Shown here piece after piece: positions 13,614 to 26,800 of a DNA stretch of 64,000 nt. The stretch is from Solea solea (lineage: Eukaryota; Chordata; Actinopteri; Pleuronectiformes; Soleidae): positions 8,444,618-8,508,617 of the forward strand of contig NC_081151.1 of assembly GCF_958295425.1 (NCBI RefSeq), written 5' to 3'. The first letter of the stretch is position 1. Each line of letters opens with the position of its first letter. A program made the translations under genes and the position numbers. Below the pieces are notes generated by a model. The model had not been told where the DNA came from and did no database searches. It saw only the letters and a program-made list of their open reading frames with translations.

Positions 13614-13960
13614 TTAAAGGAATACTTCACCGATAGTATTTTTGAAAAATTGTACTTCGCAACCTCAGTTTCCCCTGAATTGAGAAATATCTTTATTCTT
13701 TTCTTTGTTAAGTGCCCACCAGTAACACTTGGTCCTGTTAGCAAAGATGGCGGACACTGTTTACATTCTGGGAATGAGGTCCCGCCCCCCTATGAGTAGG
13801 TCTAAAAAGTGCAGTTTCAAGCCTTGGACCAAGTGTCACTGGTGGGCACGTAACAAAAAAAAGAATGAAGATATTTCTCGAATCAGGGTAAACTGAAGTT
13901 GGGAAGCACAATTTTTCAAAAATACAAAGCTGAATGCAAATCGGTGAAGTATTCCTTTAA
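13614..13960 (-). mobile_element. Foldback MITE copy 2, complete, long inverted repeats
   Basis: It starts TTAAAGGAATACTTCACC and ends GGTGAAGTATTCCTTTAA, a near-perfect terminal inverted pair including the TTAA. The inverted arms extend about 120-140 bp (TTTTTGAAAAATTGT against ACAATTTTTCAAAAA, then GTGCCCACCAGT against ACTGGTGGGCAC). The centre (AAGATGGCGGACACTGTTTA) is the reverse complement of that in copy 1. There is no coding capacity. Confidence 0.85.
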
Positions 13961-16900
13961 GAGTCACATTGATCCCTCATAAATCTAACATCCAAATAAT
14001 GAATGGAGTTTTTTCAGAAAAAAGATTTTAAAATAAGGAAAAGATTAGACAAAGGGGATAAGGAAAATGTGTTCCCATTGTTCTTTTGCTTTGCAAATAC
14101 TTAATCAACATTATGTATCACTGATCTAATGAATCATCTATCAAGCTCTTTGTTGAGGAACTCCACAACAACACTGACCAGAACATATTACGCTGACAGG
14201 GTACCGCCATATTACCACAATCCAAAGCTCCAATACACAATGTCAAGCTCTATGTCGATATCTCAAGGTCTCGCGCGTGACTATCACTCAGGTGAACAAT
14301 ATTAAGAAGGTCAAAATACAACAGTCATTATGTGTATTTAGTGTGTGATAAGATGAATGAATCAGACAAATATGAGGCAGAACTTAAGATGATACTAAGA
14401 GAGTTATAGGGCAAGTTTGCCAGCCGTAATTGATTTAAGCACGCCATAATCAAGAAGGGGCAGTTCAGGTGGTACCACACAAGAGTCCATATCTCATTCC
14501 ACGCTGTGTTTAACCTTACCCACTTCTCCTAAAACACACAAGAGGCTCATTATGTGTTTAATATTCACTAGCAGGTGAATAATTTTTATGCAACTCTGAT
14601 AGTTGGGCAAGATGGATAACTCAATTATCTGAACATCCGTCAGAGCGGAGGGCTTGCTGGCTCTGGAATGCCACCAGCTAAGATTGATGGCTTGAAGACA
14701 CCGAGAGCTGCTGCTTCACCATCTCATCCAGGCACTCGGCCTGAACGCAGCGTTTGATTCGGCAGAAGACCGTTTTTCCTCGCCTTTTTTCCTCTTTTCT
14801 TGGGAGCACTGTAGGTGAAGCGTCATTACCCCTCACTCCACTGAAGAGGGGTTCATTATGGGGTTAGTGTGTTGGCAAGACTATTGTTTGGATGATGAAT
14901 GCGCTTGATGAGAGCTTTGGAGAGAAAATTAGTTATCTTTTTTTTTTTTTTTTTTCTCTCTTTCCCCCCACGTCTACAAAAACATGTCCCCATAGCTCAC
15001 TCTCTGCAGTGCTGGAGGGCAAAGCACAAGAACAATTAACACAAGCGATGGGTGAAGCAGTTCAGTTAAAGCAAAGAAGGAATTCATGAAAAATAAGCAA
15101 ATCACTGAGAACGTCAATCAGGGCCAATGGAGTAATTACAAACACTGCTGAGCGAGTCTACGTGAGGTCAAAAAGAAAAACTGAAAGGTTTAGAGTCGAG
15201 CACTGAAACCGGAGTTTGAGGGAATGGACAAACACCCTAAACAACAGCCCTGCAAGGCCTGTGTCATAAACTAAAACCAACTAATGAGAAGTGAAGGCAG
15301 AGTGATGTCACCCCATCACTCTCATGTCCTTTGCTTCTACACTGCTTTAGGTCTATGGGACCACACAGGAGTTAACCACTGCCTTCAGTTTGTGTGCATG
15401 CACACTTATATATTAGGTGATAACACATTAGGTAAGAGAAAGTGTGTTTGGAAATGCCAACAGTAAATGTCAATTAAAAATTAAAATAGTGTGGGAAAAG
15501 GTGAGGTCTGAGGGGAGTGTTTGTTTTCTTCTTTTGACATAATCATACTTATATGAGCAGGCTGCCGGCTGACATGAGGGAACGCACTTTGTCAGTTGTT
15601 TTAATATACTCAGACAAGGCCACCCCAGTAAATATCAATAAGAGAAAGCCTTGAGCAAACATTTAAGACTCAGAGTAACCCTAACCATCCAATCAAGTGG
15701 TTAGTATACCCATATTTTGACTGTAAACTTATGCCACGACAAACAAAGATAGTCAAAGACAGATTTGTTTTCAGTTTAACCAAAAAAAAAAAAAAAAACA
15801 CATTAAAGTGACACAATGTGGGATTTGCTCTTGGGGTCCCCCCACAGTTGGTAGATGGTATAGTCTTTAAAGCAGGATTTCTAATGCACAAACAACCATG
15901 TCTTCAGACCAGATACAGTAGCCTATGTTATAGCATTGTATACAAATATGATCAGGTTGTTTTGTTTTTCCGGTATATTAGAAATAAAAATTAACCCCGG
16001 AAAAAAAACGGTAGCGCTTCATTTTACGCAGCCTACGAACAGAATTTCCTGCTCATTGTATGCACATTGTTTCAATGACTTGATTTATGTATGAAATGGA
16101 TGAACGGACTGAAAGCCAGACCTTGAAAACCAGACGTTACTATAGTGCCAATGCAGGCGATGCAGACCTGCTGGTTGAAATCCTGTATGGTGTCGCTTTA
16201 AATGATATGGTGAAATATCAGATTTTCATGACACGCAGACATAATTTAAGTACTTTTCATTTGCAAAAATGATAAAAAACTGGGTTTTTTTTTCTAATCA
16301 ACTTTCTTTCTTCAAAGTTAGTGAATTGTAAACCAGACTGGCACTTCCTAAACTCACACCTCAGTGACATTTTGTTCCAAAAATAAAAGGGCATTTCCTT
16401 CTGGAACGCAGGCCATTTCCAAATAAAATGACGTTACTCTGGGAAAATAAAATGCATCGCTGATCATGACCGTGACCTCATCTTGTGCATTTTAACTACT
16501 CATTGATGTTAGATGAATCATCATCCTTGAAAATCAAATGTAGGTCAGTTCCGCGTAGGCCGGAATAGGCTCTGGTAAAAGTATACATGTGAAGAAAAAG
16601 AACAACGGCGTTTCAATGAAAACAAAACAAAACAAAAACAGGTGATGTATGTTAAGGAACTATGATCTAGTTGAGGGACTAGGGATCTATGCACAAAACC
16701 CCGACATGGAATTCATGGAAAGCAGCTTCTCTTTCTCTGCTGTGGTCTTGATGGAGCTAGAAATGTGATCTTCTGGTGCTGTATCGCACGAATGAAGACA
16801 GAGAATGAGAGTGTCTGGCTGTGCCTGGGCTCTGAAACCTCCTGGTGCTCCACACCATGTCACAACATGTCAGCTGGCCATCGTGTCTGACAGGGCCAGG

Positions 16901-17731
16901 GCCATACTGAGGTGAATGGAGGCTGTGAGCCCAGTGGCTCACCAACGTCTACTTGGTGACAGGGAGGCAAAAAAATGTAAAGAAAACTTGCGATTGACCC
17001 TACGTTTCTCACTGCGTGTGCCCAAACTCAACTGTAACTCAAATGACACCTAGAAAATAATGATTTTCACTGATATTAAACAGTTAAAGGCTGATTTCTG
17101 ACATCACTTATATCATGAGAAACTTATGTATACATTTTATTTTATACCTAAAGTCAATATGTTGTGCATCTTATTCATTTTCGAGCTGGGAAACACAAGG
17201 AACGCACAACTGCTAGAGTGCACACACACGTACACGCGTCTGCTGCCCTAGGGTCACACCACAAGGGCCCGTTCCCGTCCAGAGGTTCTCATGACAACAG
17301 ATGCAATGGATTAATCACCCATTTCCCAGCTTTCCTTTGAAAACAATATGTGTACTCTGGAAAACAATGAGGCTCCCAGGCAGACCATTCAGGCTGTAAA
17401 GTGCTCCAGTGACAGAGGTGGATGTGGAAGTAGTGTGATGTGCACATGTGCTATAGAGAAGTCTGGGGTTTGTGTGGCCTACGCCAAAGAGGAAGTGGTT
17501 AGCTTTGGAAGACAGAGATATGAGTTGCATTTATAATACTGAGAAAATAAGCTTTGTCAGTGGTTTGTGGTCAAAAAAGGAGAAGTTATAAATAACATGC
17601 AGAGCAAGGAAAATAGTACTTGCGCTATTGTATGCTCTTTTTTTTTTTTTTTAAGTTAAAGGTGATAAAATGTTATGAAAACAAGACACAGGGGTGGGAA
17701 TGAAAAAAAAAAAAAAAAAAAGAAGACTCAC

Positions 17732-17837
17732 CTATTCCAGTAGCTCCAGAACTGCTCATTGAGATATGTGCGATGGCTGTGGTCATCTCCAAAGGAGGCT
17801 TTGCTCTCAATCCAGTGCACGATGTGTCCCTCGACGG
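17732..17837 (-). CDS. cdin1: cdin1 exon 11, E-x-K catalytic motif; last exon in window
   Basis: The acceptor is TTTATGAAAAG and the donor is the strong GTGAGT at 17731. It encodes 34 codons, [17 protein letters not shown] then [17 protein letters not shown], ending in a split Arg codon. E214-S-K216 supplies the (D/E)xK residues. A strong donor and an open frame show that at least one more coding exon follows, for the conserved block after WNR. I could not find it to the left. Confidence 0.96.
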
Positions 17838-20800
17838 CTTTTCATAAACAGAAACAGAAAACGCTGTTGACATCAAAGCTACACAAGCAATATCCAGAAC
17901 ATTTCACTGGATTCTTTTCCCCCTCTCTCAATCACATCATATGAAAAATATCTATAAAAATGACAATGTTTTGACAATAATGTAAAACACTTTAAGAATC
18001 AGGCATCCAAATATAACAAGCAGTCAAAAAAAATAATGACATGTATAATGTAAATAACTGACCAATTGGAACCTCCAGAATGATATCAGGTGTTTTGTCA
18101 TAGCCCATAGCTCTCAGTTGGTTTTCATCTATAGGGGGAAAAAAAGTGCAGAATTTTAACATTTAATTGTTTGAAATATGTTTTATTCTTCGCCGAACAA
18201 GTTTTATTAGGTAATCAAACTGTACGGACATCAATCACAGGATACTGACCTAACCACATTCACCAAGGTGCTGGTAACAAAACCCCTAAATGTTAGCCAA
18301 GCAGACAAAAACCAGTGGAGGACGGCAAGCACGGTAAAAGCATTAACTACATCTGCCACATATTCGCTTCCATTGCACAAAAAAACATAAAGCTCAGTTA
18401 CAGAAGTGCTCTTTAGTTTGCAGTTTGGCAGGGATTTATAAAATATATAGCAAAAGATCAAGGCCGGCATTATAGCCCCTGGAAGCCTGACCCCTGCCTG
18501 CAAACGCTGCAGCCATTGTCCTTGACTTCTGGCGTGCTTCGGCCATTATCCCTACAACACCTGATTTCTCCATTAAATCTCAGGCTGACCAGGTCATTCA
18601 GTTCCAAAGGCCTGCCTCTTTGTCTCCAGCCAAGCTCAACTAATGGCACATGGGAGGGAATTGAGGAGAGATGGAGGGTAGCGGTGTCAGTGGTGGTGAG
18701 GAGGTAGATGGAGAAAGGGAGCTGAGTGAGGTCAGTCAGGCTGCCAGACGCCTGCAGTGGGGCATCCTGGGTGGGGTAATGTGTGTGTGTGTATTTGGAT
18801 TGGGGACCTCTACTCACTCATACTGGTCTGCTGACATTGTCATGTGGCTCTGATCGCCTTTTTACATCACCTTTGATTAAAATTAATGGACCATCCCTGC
18901 TGTTGGGTAGCTTATTTCCAATCCATTTATCAGGTGGGGTGAGGCTTGCCTCAGTGGCCCCTGTGCCCCCCAAACTCCAATAGTTTCAGCACAGTCCTCT
19001 GTAAAGCCCTGAAGAAAGGTCACCACTCCAGGTCCAAATAAATGATATGGTCTTAATGACAGAGGGAATGACTTTTATCCCCCATCAGTCATCTGACCTA
19101 GGGGATGGCGATAATGGGCTAAATGGGAGTAGGGGGTTGCTTTAATATTTTTGGAACAAGATCATTTTGTTGGGAAAGTATAAGGAGAAACTATGAGCTC
19201 CCACAATCATGCTGCGATGAAGACATTTGATCCCCGTCGACACCAACTCTATTCAGGGAGCTTCTTCATTACAGAAACAAATCTATTTCATTCACTTTTG
19301 GAAAATAAAACACCTTCGACAGTGACCGGTTGTGTAAACGTAAACAGTGGCCATTCCAGCTAATAAAACATTAACAAGCTTTTATTCTTTAAATATTCAT
19401 TGCAGGCTGGCGCATAAACAACTAAAGACATTTGATAACAGCGCCGGGGTCCAAAATCAATAAGAGATAACATCCACCGCATCGGTCTCCCTTTACTAAG
19501 CTCACACAAGAGGCAACACAGCCCCAACCAAAGTCACTTCAACAATTGTGACGAGAAGGTCAAGAAATGGCTTACCCAGGAAGGAAAGGTTTCTCTCCTT
19601 TAGCTTGTCTCGGAGAAGCACCTCATGCTCTTGGCCAATAGCGCTGAGAAAGGAGAGTCAAGGATTCCAGCATACACTTGGGTAAAAATCATTCTATAAT
19701 AAGTAAAAATTATAATGTCTATATAGTTAGAAATTTAAACTACATTCAAACTACTACTATCTTTAAAAACTGTGATCTAGGCGCTATAAAGGCTAAATTC
19801 TTGTGTTATATACGACATTGTATCCGCACGATACACTAAATAATAGCTCACAGGTAAACCTTGCATGCTAGTAGATCCAAGTTAAAATCACATTAAGTTA
19901 TAAAGTCTAGGGTTTTCCTCTCTTCTAATTTACGATGCAAAGTGAAAGCCACTTCTTTTTGTGCCGGTCCATAAAGTTTTCGGGTCAAACCTTCGTCCGC
20001 TTTCACAACAAATCTTCAAAGTGCATTACGAAAATGAGGGAGAAGAAACATATGCCAATTTGGCAAAATGCACGGGGCGTCTGGTCTATTCATTCCTCTA
20101 AAATCTTTGAGAGAAAGTGCTTTTAGAATAAATGCCATTTCGCATCAGTATGCACAAAAGGTGGACTTCACAAAAAAGGCCGGGGAATCATAAGCGAACC
20201 ACTCAAATTGGCGTCTAATTAATAGGTCCATTTCCTGACTGACACGCAGGCTGAGAGCGGTCCCCCCCCCTCACGTGTGGCCAAAGCTCTTTGAAAGCAT
20301 ATAGTCGTGGGGCAGTGATGATGAGCTGTGGTGGAGTCACTGACTTTAAGTTGACACAATACGGTCCGCCAAAGAAAGGTAAAGAGGGAGAAGGAGGGCA
20401 GGAGAGGACAGGGTTCACTGGCTATGAACAGAAAGAAGCGGCCCCACCACACTCCAGGGCCCGTGCTATACAGACACACACATACACACACCCATTCAAA
20501 TGAGTCTCCTCCCCCCTGGAAACAGTTGGTCTGATACCCATCTCTTTGCCACTACATAGCCTGGACTCCATTTCCAAGGAGGTATTCATAGCTGGGCAAT
20601 GAAAGGGACGAGGAAACACTGGGAATATAATGAGTGCAACTGAATTATTAGTAAATAAAACAGATGGGCCATCAAAATTGGGAGTGCAATTTGAACTTGA
20701 TGTGCCCAGAACTGTTATTGGTTAAGGCGTGGGGGATTCTCAGAACTAAATGCATGAAATCCCAAATTATCTGGGTTAAGTAAAATATCAAACAAAGAAC

Positions 20801-23800
20801 ACATGAGGGTTATGAACGCTATTTTTTTTCTTGTATCATAGAACATTGGGTCTGATCCGGTGCGTGCACATGGGGATGCATTTAGATCCGTCTATCCACT
20901 CCTCCTCCTCCTCCTCCTTCTTCCTCCATCACCTCCCAGCCTCTGTATCCGTGATAGCGGCATGGCAGGCGGAATGAAACACTTCCTCTGTGAAGCAGAA
21001 CTTTTATGTCAGGTGAAGCCAGACACATCTCATCCCCTTCAATAGCTCCTCGTCAATTTCGGGCTTAAAATTTTATGGGATAGGATACTGTTTGATGCAG
21101 TCTACCAGCGGTCCATAACAGCAGTCATTTATTGTGCACTGAAAAGAGAGGGAAGAAATATTATGGTGTGTGAAAAAAAAAAAAAAAAAAAAAAAGGGGC
21201 GGTGGGTGGGTGGGTTGGGATGTGGGGTTAGGGAAAGAAGAAAACACAGGAGATGCTGGCAGATTTGTAGACATGACTGCCGGCACTCACGTGACCTGCT
21301 CAGCAAACATGAGCACTTACAATATTTAAAATCTCACTGTACTTAAGATTTGTGATGTAAAAATGTGCATAAACATTTGAATGGATCGATAGAAGCATGC
21401 ATCCCATTATATCTATCACTTTAAGTTATTTCCGCTTAGAACTGATATTCAAAACACTTACTTGGTGGATGTTTTTGGCCAAAATTTGGTCCTGAATTAA
21501 AGACGGCTCCTTCAACATGCTGTTGAGGACTGTTTTAGTGGCTGAGAAAAGAGGGGGGGAAAAAAAGAACATTAATGTAATGCATCATTTTGTTTCTTAG
21601 GATTTTACAAGAAAAAAGGAAACAAAACATAGAGAAAAAAAAAAAGAAAAAAGAGACAGTTTTGACCCACTGTAATTCACCTCGCCACTGTGAGTGCAGT
21701 ATTCTCGCTGCTCGGTGTCTACACAGATTTGCTATATATAAATGTTTCAGTCCAGAGCACAGGAGCCCCATCGTAGTTTATCTATGTTATGAACGCTGAC
21801 TATTCTGCATCTCTCATCCCTATTCTTCCTCGACTAACATTATAAATCAGGAAGGAAAGCCCGCTGGATGGATTCGCTGGTACTACAACAGCAAAAAAAA
21901 AAAAAAAAATCAAATCCTTAAATCATTACTTAAAAAGACCTGGATTAAATGGATTGCATCATTGTGTGACGAAATGGTTGAAGTACGCCATTTTAGTGAT
22001 ATATATATATATACTGTACATACATATATACACATGGTCCTGACAGACAATACAAGGAATGTTTCTATTCACATTTATTTCAGGCATGGACGGTGCCTGC
22101 ACAGAGATTTCCAAGCTTATCTGGTTAACAGCACACAGTGTAAGTATGTAAGAAGAAGACGGTTGATTTTTTTTATCCATTTACAACAATGGACACGTCA
22201 AACTAAATTGAACAATTAACAAATACGCACAAGAACATAAGCTGTCTTAGTCATAGTTAGTATTTTAAGAGAATATTCTAAAATCCTCTGCAATCCTCTG
22301 CATCTCTTTATGAGAACACTATCACAGAGAGCACAAACAGTGATGTGATCCCTCATCAACACGATGCTGCTATAAAGGAGGGTGGAAAACGAACAAAGCA
22401 CATCCAGCTCTCCCTCCTCTTTTTCCATTTCTTCTTCATTTCCATCCTTTTCTGCCTCTCTCTTCTCCGTTGCAGCCTCTTCCAGCGACGGTACTCCCCC
22501 AGCCCACCCCATAACCCCGCAACTCCCCGTTAAAGCTGCAAGGCACATGAGGGCTGTGCTGTGCTTTATTCCTTTGCTCATTTTTCTCAGAGATTGCACC
22601 TTCACACGCAGATCCATACCGTGCTCTTGTGCAGAGCAGGCAGCGGTGAAGGAAGAGAGTTATATTTTCCCCTTGAGTTAGGACACCTCGTGACAAATGA
22701 TAATGGATAATCAATAAAGCGGGAAATATGAGGCAGCAAACTTTATGAAGCCAGGAGACATATTACTCCCCAACAACACTGTTTTCCCTTAACAAAGTCA
22801 CTACTCGACTGTGCCTAATAATCTGAAGGAAAATCAAAGGACCTGCAACCACATCAGCAATATTGGCAACTTATTCCACTTTAATGGCATTTTGATTGAT
22901 TTTTTCCCTCTTCCTAATGGTCGTTTTATAGATTTGACGCTGCTTCTGCAAAACAGTGGTGTGTAATAAACCTCCCCGAAGGCAAACGGCAGCCATTAAA
23001 GCTCTTGTCTTACTAGTGCTCATAATTGGAGGGTGACCACCACCACATATTTCGGTCTCTCACATAACACACAAATACACACTTGGAGGACTAGCCTTGC
23101 TCCCCTGCTCTCCTAATCTCTTCAGCCCCTTGATATTTTTGGTGGACGGCCATAATGTGTGGCAGGATCCCCATCTCCTGGTCTATTCTTGCAGCGGGGT
23201 TAAAAATAGCCATAAAAGGTGACCTTGGCACTGACATTGTGGAATTTCAGCCAAGCATTGACCTGATGAAAATGGAAGGCCAGGCCGCTAATAAATCAGG
23301 ATGCTTTTAAAATGAGTTTACCCTAATGCTCATTCATCACAGGCTATAATGCCATTTGCAGGCCCCGGATTCGCTGCTGTGCACAAACACAGCAGTAAAT
23401 AACAACAGGGCCCGAGCATCCCTCGCATCGTTGCAGCCTCCAACATCAGCATACATTTATTAAAGACGTCCCCGCCTTGCACGGCAAGACTCCCTCTATG
23501 ACACCCCAAGCTCCTCTCTGCCTCACTCACACACACCCACACACAAACACACACACACACTATGCTCTTTAAATACGCATTCTCCAGGCACACACACACA
23601 CACACATAAAACACGCGCAGCAAAATAAAAAGCATAATCTGAGGAACACCAGACACAGAGAACAAAGCCCTGCAGCGCGACTTTGCACCTTGTAAACATT
23701 CACAAAATTTACTGTAATTGTCCCATGATGGTATAAATTCTGACTAAGGTATGGCATTAGATCGTCAACATCTGAAAAGAGAAAAGGAAAAAAAAAAAAA

Positions 23801-26800
23801 AAAAAAAAGAAATCACCCAAGAGGAGAATAATAGATGTGAAATGCTATGCCTCCATTGGGATTCGCGAGAGAAAACAACCAGTGCAAACAAACCAGAAGA
23901 CTGTTTTCATACGTAATTCACAAAACAATAGATATAAACTCTATAAAGCAAGGTAACAGCAACATAACCTTGGCTTGATTTCTCATTGCAACTTGTGCCA
24001 TTTGTGACCACTCTTCCGTTCTCCACTAGAGTGAAAAAGTCATTATCTTAAACACAGAAAAATGTTGAGAAAGCTCATTAGATAGCAACATTTGTTGAGG
24101 GAGGATCGTAATAAACAGTAACGGATGACGATTGTTATTGCCCCTGACACTGATGAGCTCCTCTGCAAGTTTGTTTATTAATTAAAAAACCCACTTTTTT
24201 TCTCCCCTGGGTGGGATGGGGGGTGGGGGGGGCCAACTTCCCATTTCATCTACACAAACCCCCCCCCCCCCACCTCCCCCCACCCCTTTCCGCCCACACT
24301 CCCCATGCACAAGCCACTGAGCTGTGGCGGGGCACTCGTTCATCAAACTTCATGGAGCAAGGGAGAGACAGGTCCTGATAATGTGCGCCCGCTAAAGCTG
24401 ATTTTCCATGATGAATCTCGGAGCATATAAATTGGCTAATATCTGAAAACATTTACAGATACTAGAGGAATTGACTACTTGTGGGACATGATGGATGAGG
24501 CTCTCCGACGCTGGCCGACAGCTCTGCAAATCTCTGCGGCTGCCTAAAGCCCTCATTTGATTTTCCAATTTACTCCTTTTAAATTTATCCTCCCCTATTG
24601 AAAAAAAAAAAAAAAACAGAGGATGGGAGAGAGAGAGAGAGGAGATGAGAGAAAAGGGGATGAAAAATGTGCGTGTGTTTCCTTTAAAAGATATCTGTGG
24701 TGGTGTGTACATGCTGGTTGATGATACGAGGTGGTATCTCCTGTGCAGGAGGAGCCCAGTCCCTGAAGAGGTTACTGGGGCAGAAATGATCTGCTTCCAC
24801 CTGATTCTCCCTGATAGCTGTGAGATAGGACGCAACATTTCTCTCAGTGTGTGTGTGTGTGTGTGTGTGTGTGCGGCAGGAGTAATCGTGGATCTAGGAG
24901 GGCGCTGCTTAGAAGAGAGGCTTCCTAGGTCAGGCCATTAGACTGTGGCAGAGGCTGACTGGAGCTCCTCTGCTGAAAAGGAGTAATTAGTACACTTGTC
25001 AAGTGAAGTGCCACGCTGATGCTTACCTCCCTTGCACCCACCCTTTGCGTATACAAAAAAGCACAGAAACACTCATGGCGCCGTTGCCTCCTTACTCCCT
25101 CCCTCCTTGCTAATGAAGTGCCCTTGCTCTCATTATTTGAAAAGAAAAGAAAAGATATACACATCAACTCCACCAGTAGAGAGAGGTGAGGAAAAGAGGA
25201 GAGGAGCACTTGAAGACAAGAGAGGAGGAACCCTAACAATCACAGTGGATACTAAGTAGAGATTTCACTGGATCGAGCACGGCACAATATCACTTATCAA
25301 CACGTGTGATCTGCGAAACACTGGCGCTATTATGAATTCTGTCAAGGAACCAAAAGGATCATTGAAGACGCTAACATTCTCACAGTGTTAACATCAAACG
25401 CGGGACATTTATAACCTCGTGTACAAGACTTCTGTAAAGGAATGTGACAATAAATCTTAAAAAAGGCGGTCGAATCACATGGTTACAAAACACGGAGCGG
25501 CAATCTAATCTAGAGCCCGGGCCTTGGGAAAATGGAAAAGGTCAAATAGCTGGCAAAATTGCCTCCTCAAAAAAAGTATGTCTAAATCTAGAGGCACATC
25601 AACTCCTGTCAAACGGGGGGAATAAAGAAAAAGATGAGGAGATAGCGGGATATGGAAAAGAAAGAGCAGCAGCTCCCCAAATGTGCCTGTAAGTGACTTT
25701 GAGAACACAATATGGCCGTTTAAGTCGTGGTTTTATCATTTGCAGAAGTCATCAGCAGTGAAGCGAACACATGATGACAGTCACTCTAGCACTGTTTATC
25801 TTGCCATCAACACAGCATTTGAATTATAAAATAGCATTTTTTTTGCAGTGTATGGAATAAATAGTCATTATTTTCATTTTGATCGTAGCGTTTCAGTGAC
25901 ATTGCATTGATAACCGTTAACTTAACATCATCAGTCAAACACTGAAACATTTCAAATCACACACTTTTTTGATAGTAAGAAAAAAAAAAGCTTTATAGAT
26001 TACATTACATACACTACATTTTTGCAAATTCAAATAAATGAATTTGTTTAAACAAAGGGAAATACATGCAGAGAAACATTTTGCTGCCCTAGTTTTGTGT
26101 TTATGGAATGTAAACTCAAAAATATCACCCATGTCCCTTCATTTTAGACATTTGTCCATTACAAAACCCTGAAACCCTTTAATCTCGTTGTACACTGTAT
26201 AATGACAATAAAGGTTATTCTAATTCTGAAATGAATTGTGAAATAGAAAAATCAAGCGTCGATTGCAGTGCGTTCCCTTAGAATGTTCCCGCTTTACAGT
26301 GACACGCGCAAAGTGGATCACAAACAGTGTAAAGTGCACGCGTGACCTTTCCTCTCTCCCACTGCTCCTCTGTTTTCATAAGACAAGGAGCATTATGGAT
26401 GTTGATATTATATTCAATACGTGATAAAACTGCTTTAAATGTATTGATTTATTTTTACAAAACGCCGGATAGTCTTCCCTTCTGCTTGGCTGATGCTCTT
26501 TCCAATACTTTTGCTGCATGGCGAGGGTGAAGGCAGCTCATTGGTGGTGTTGTCATGTTGAGGTGTAGTGGTGTTTGTAGTGGGAAAGAGGGAGGGCAGT
26601 GTGTGTGTGTGTGTGTTGGGGTGGTAAAGGGGAGGGGGGGACTACAAAGAGAGCAAAACAACAAGGAAAGGACAGAAAACAATTTAAAACTCGGTATTGA
26701 TCCAGCACTAGTGATTGTACATATATTCTACAGTCCCAAAGGTCCCATTCCTGTGTCTCTTAAATGCAAAGGGAGAGAGAAGGGGAATAAAAAAAATAAT

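Larger units (their letters stand above)
1..17731 (-). other. Terminal intron of cdin1 or 3' flank, no exon found
   Basis: No open frame here resembles the missing CDIN1 C-terminus or a meis2 exon. The stretch holds microsatellites, poly-A/T and poly-G tracts, a foldback MITE pair (13260-13960), a MEIS-hexamer cluster (1871-2707) and homeodomain/octamer-rich stretches (about 4090-4260 and 5380-5440). The first 30 bases, with repeated ATCGATTAAT motifs, resemble the end of the AGAGCTG-ended MITE family, but too little is present to be sure. My reading is that most of this is the last intron of cdin1, possibly hosting regulatory elements of the neighbour meis2. Confidence 0.6.

Noticed and set aside
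1..17700. meis2 exons near the left edge
   Set aside because: Synteny made this worth checking, but I saw no homeodomain or other MEIS-like coding block on either strand.
21073..21306. Minus-strand frame ending in DCIKQYPIP
   Set aside because: It reads through the exon 8 donor of cdin1. The split His codon shared with exon 9 shows the true end is at 21089.
24392..24838. 148-codon minus-strand frame
   Set aside because: Low-complexity Ser/Leu/Phe sequence produced by purine-rich and poly-A DNA in cdin1 intron 6, with no family recognised.
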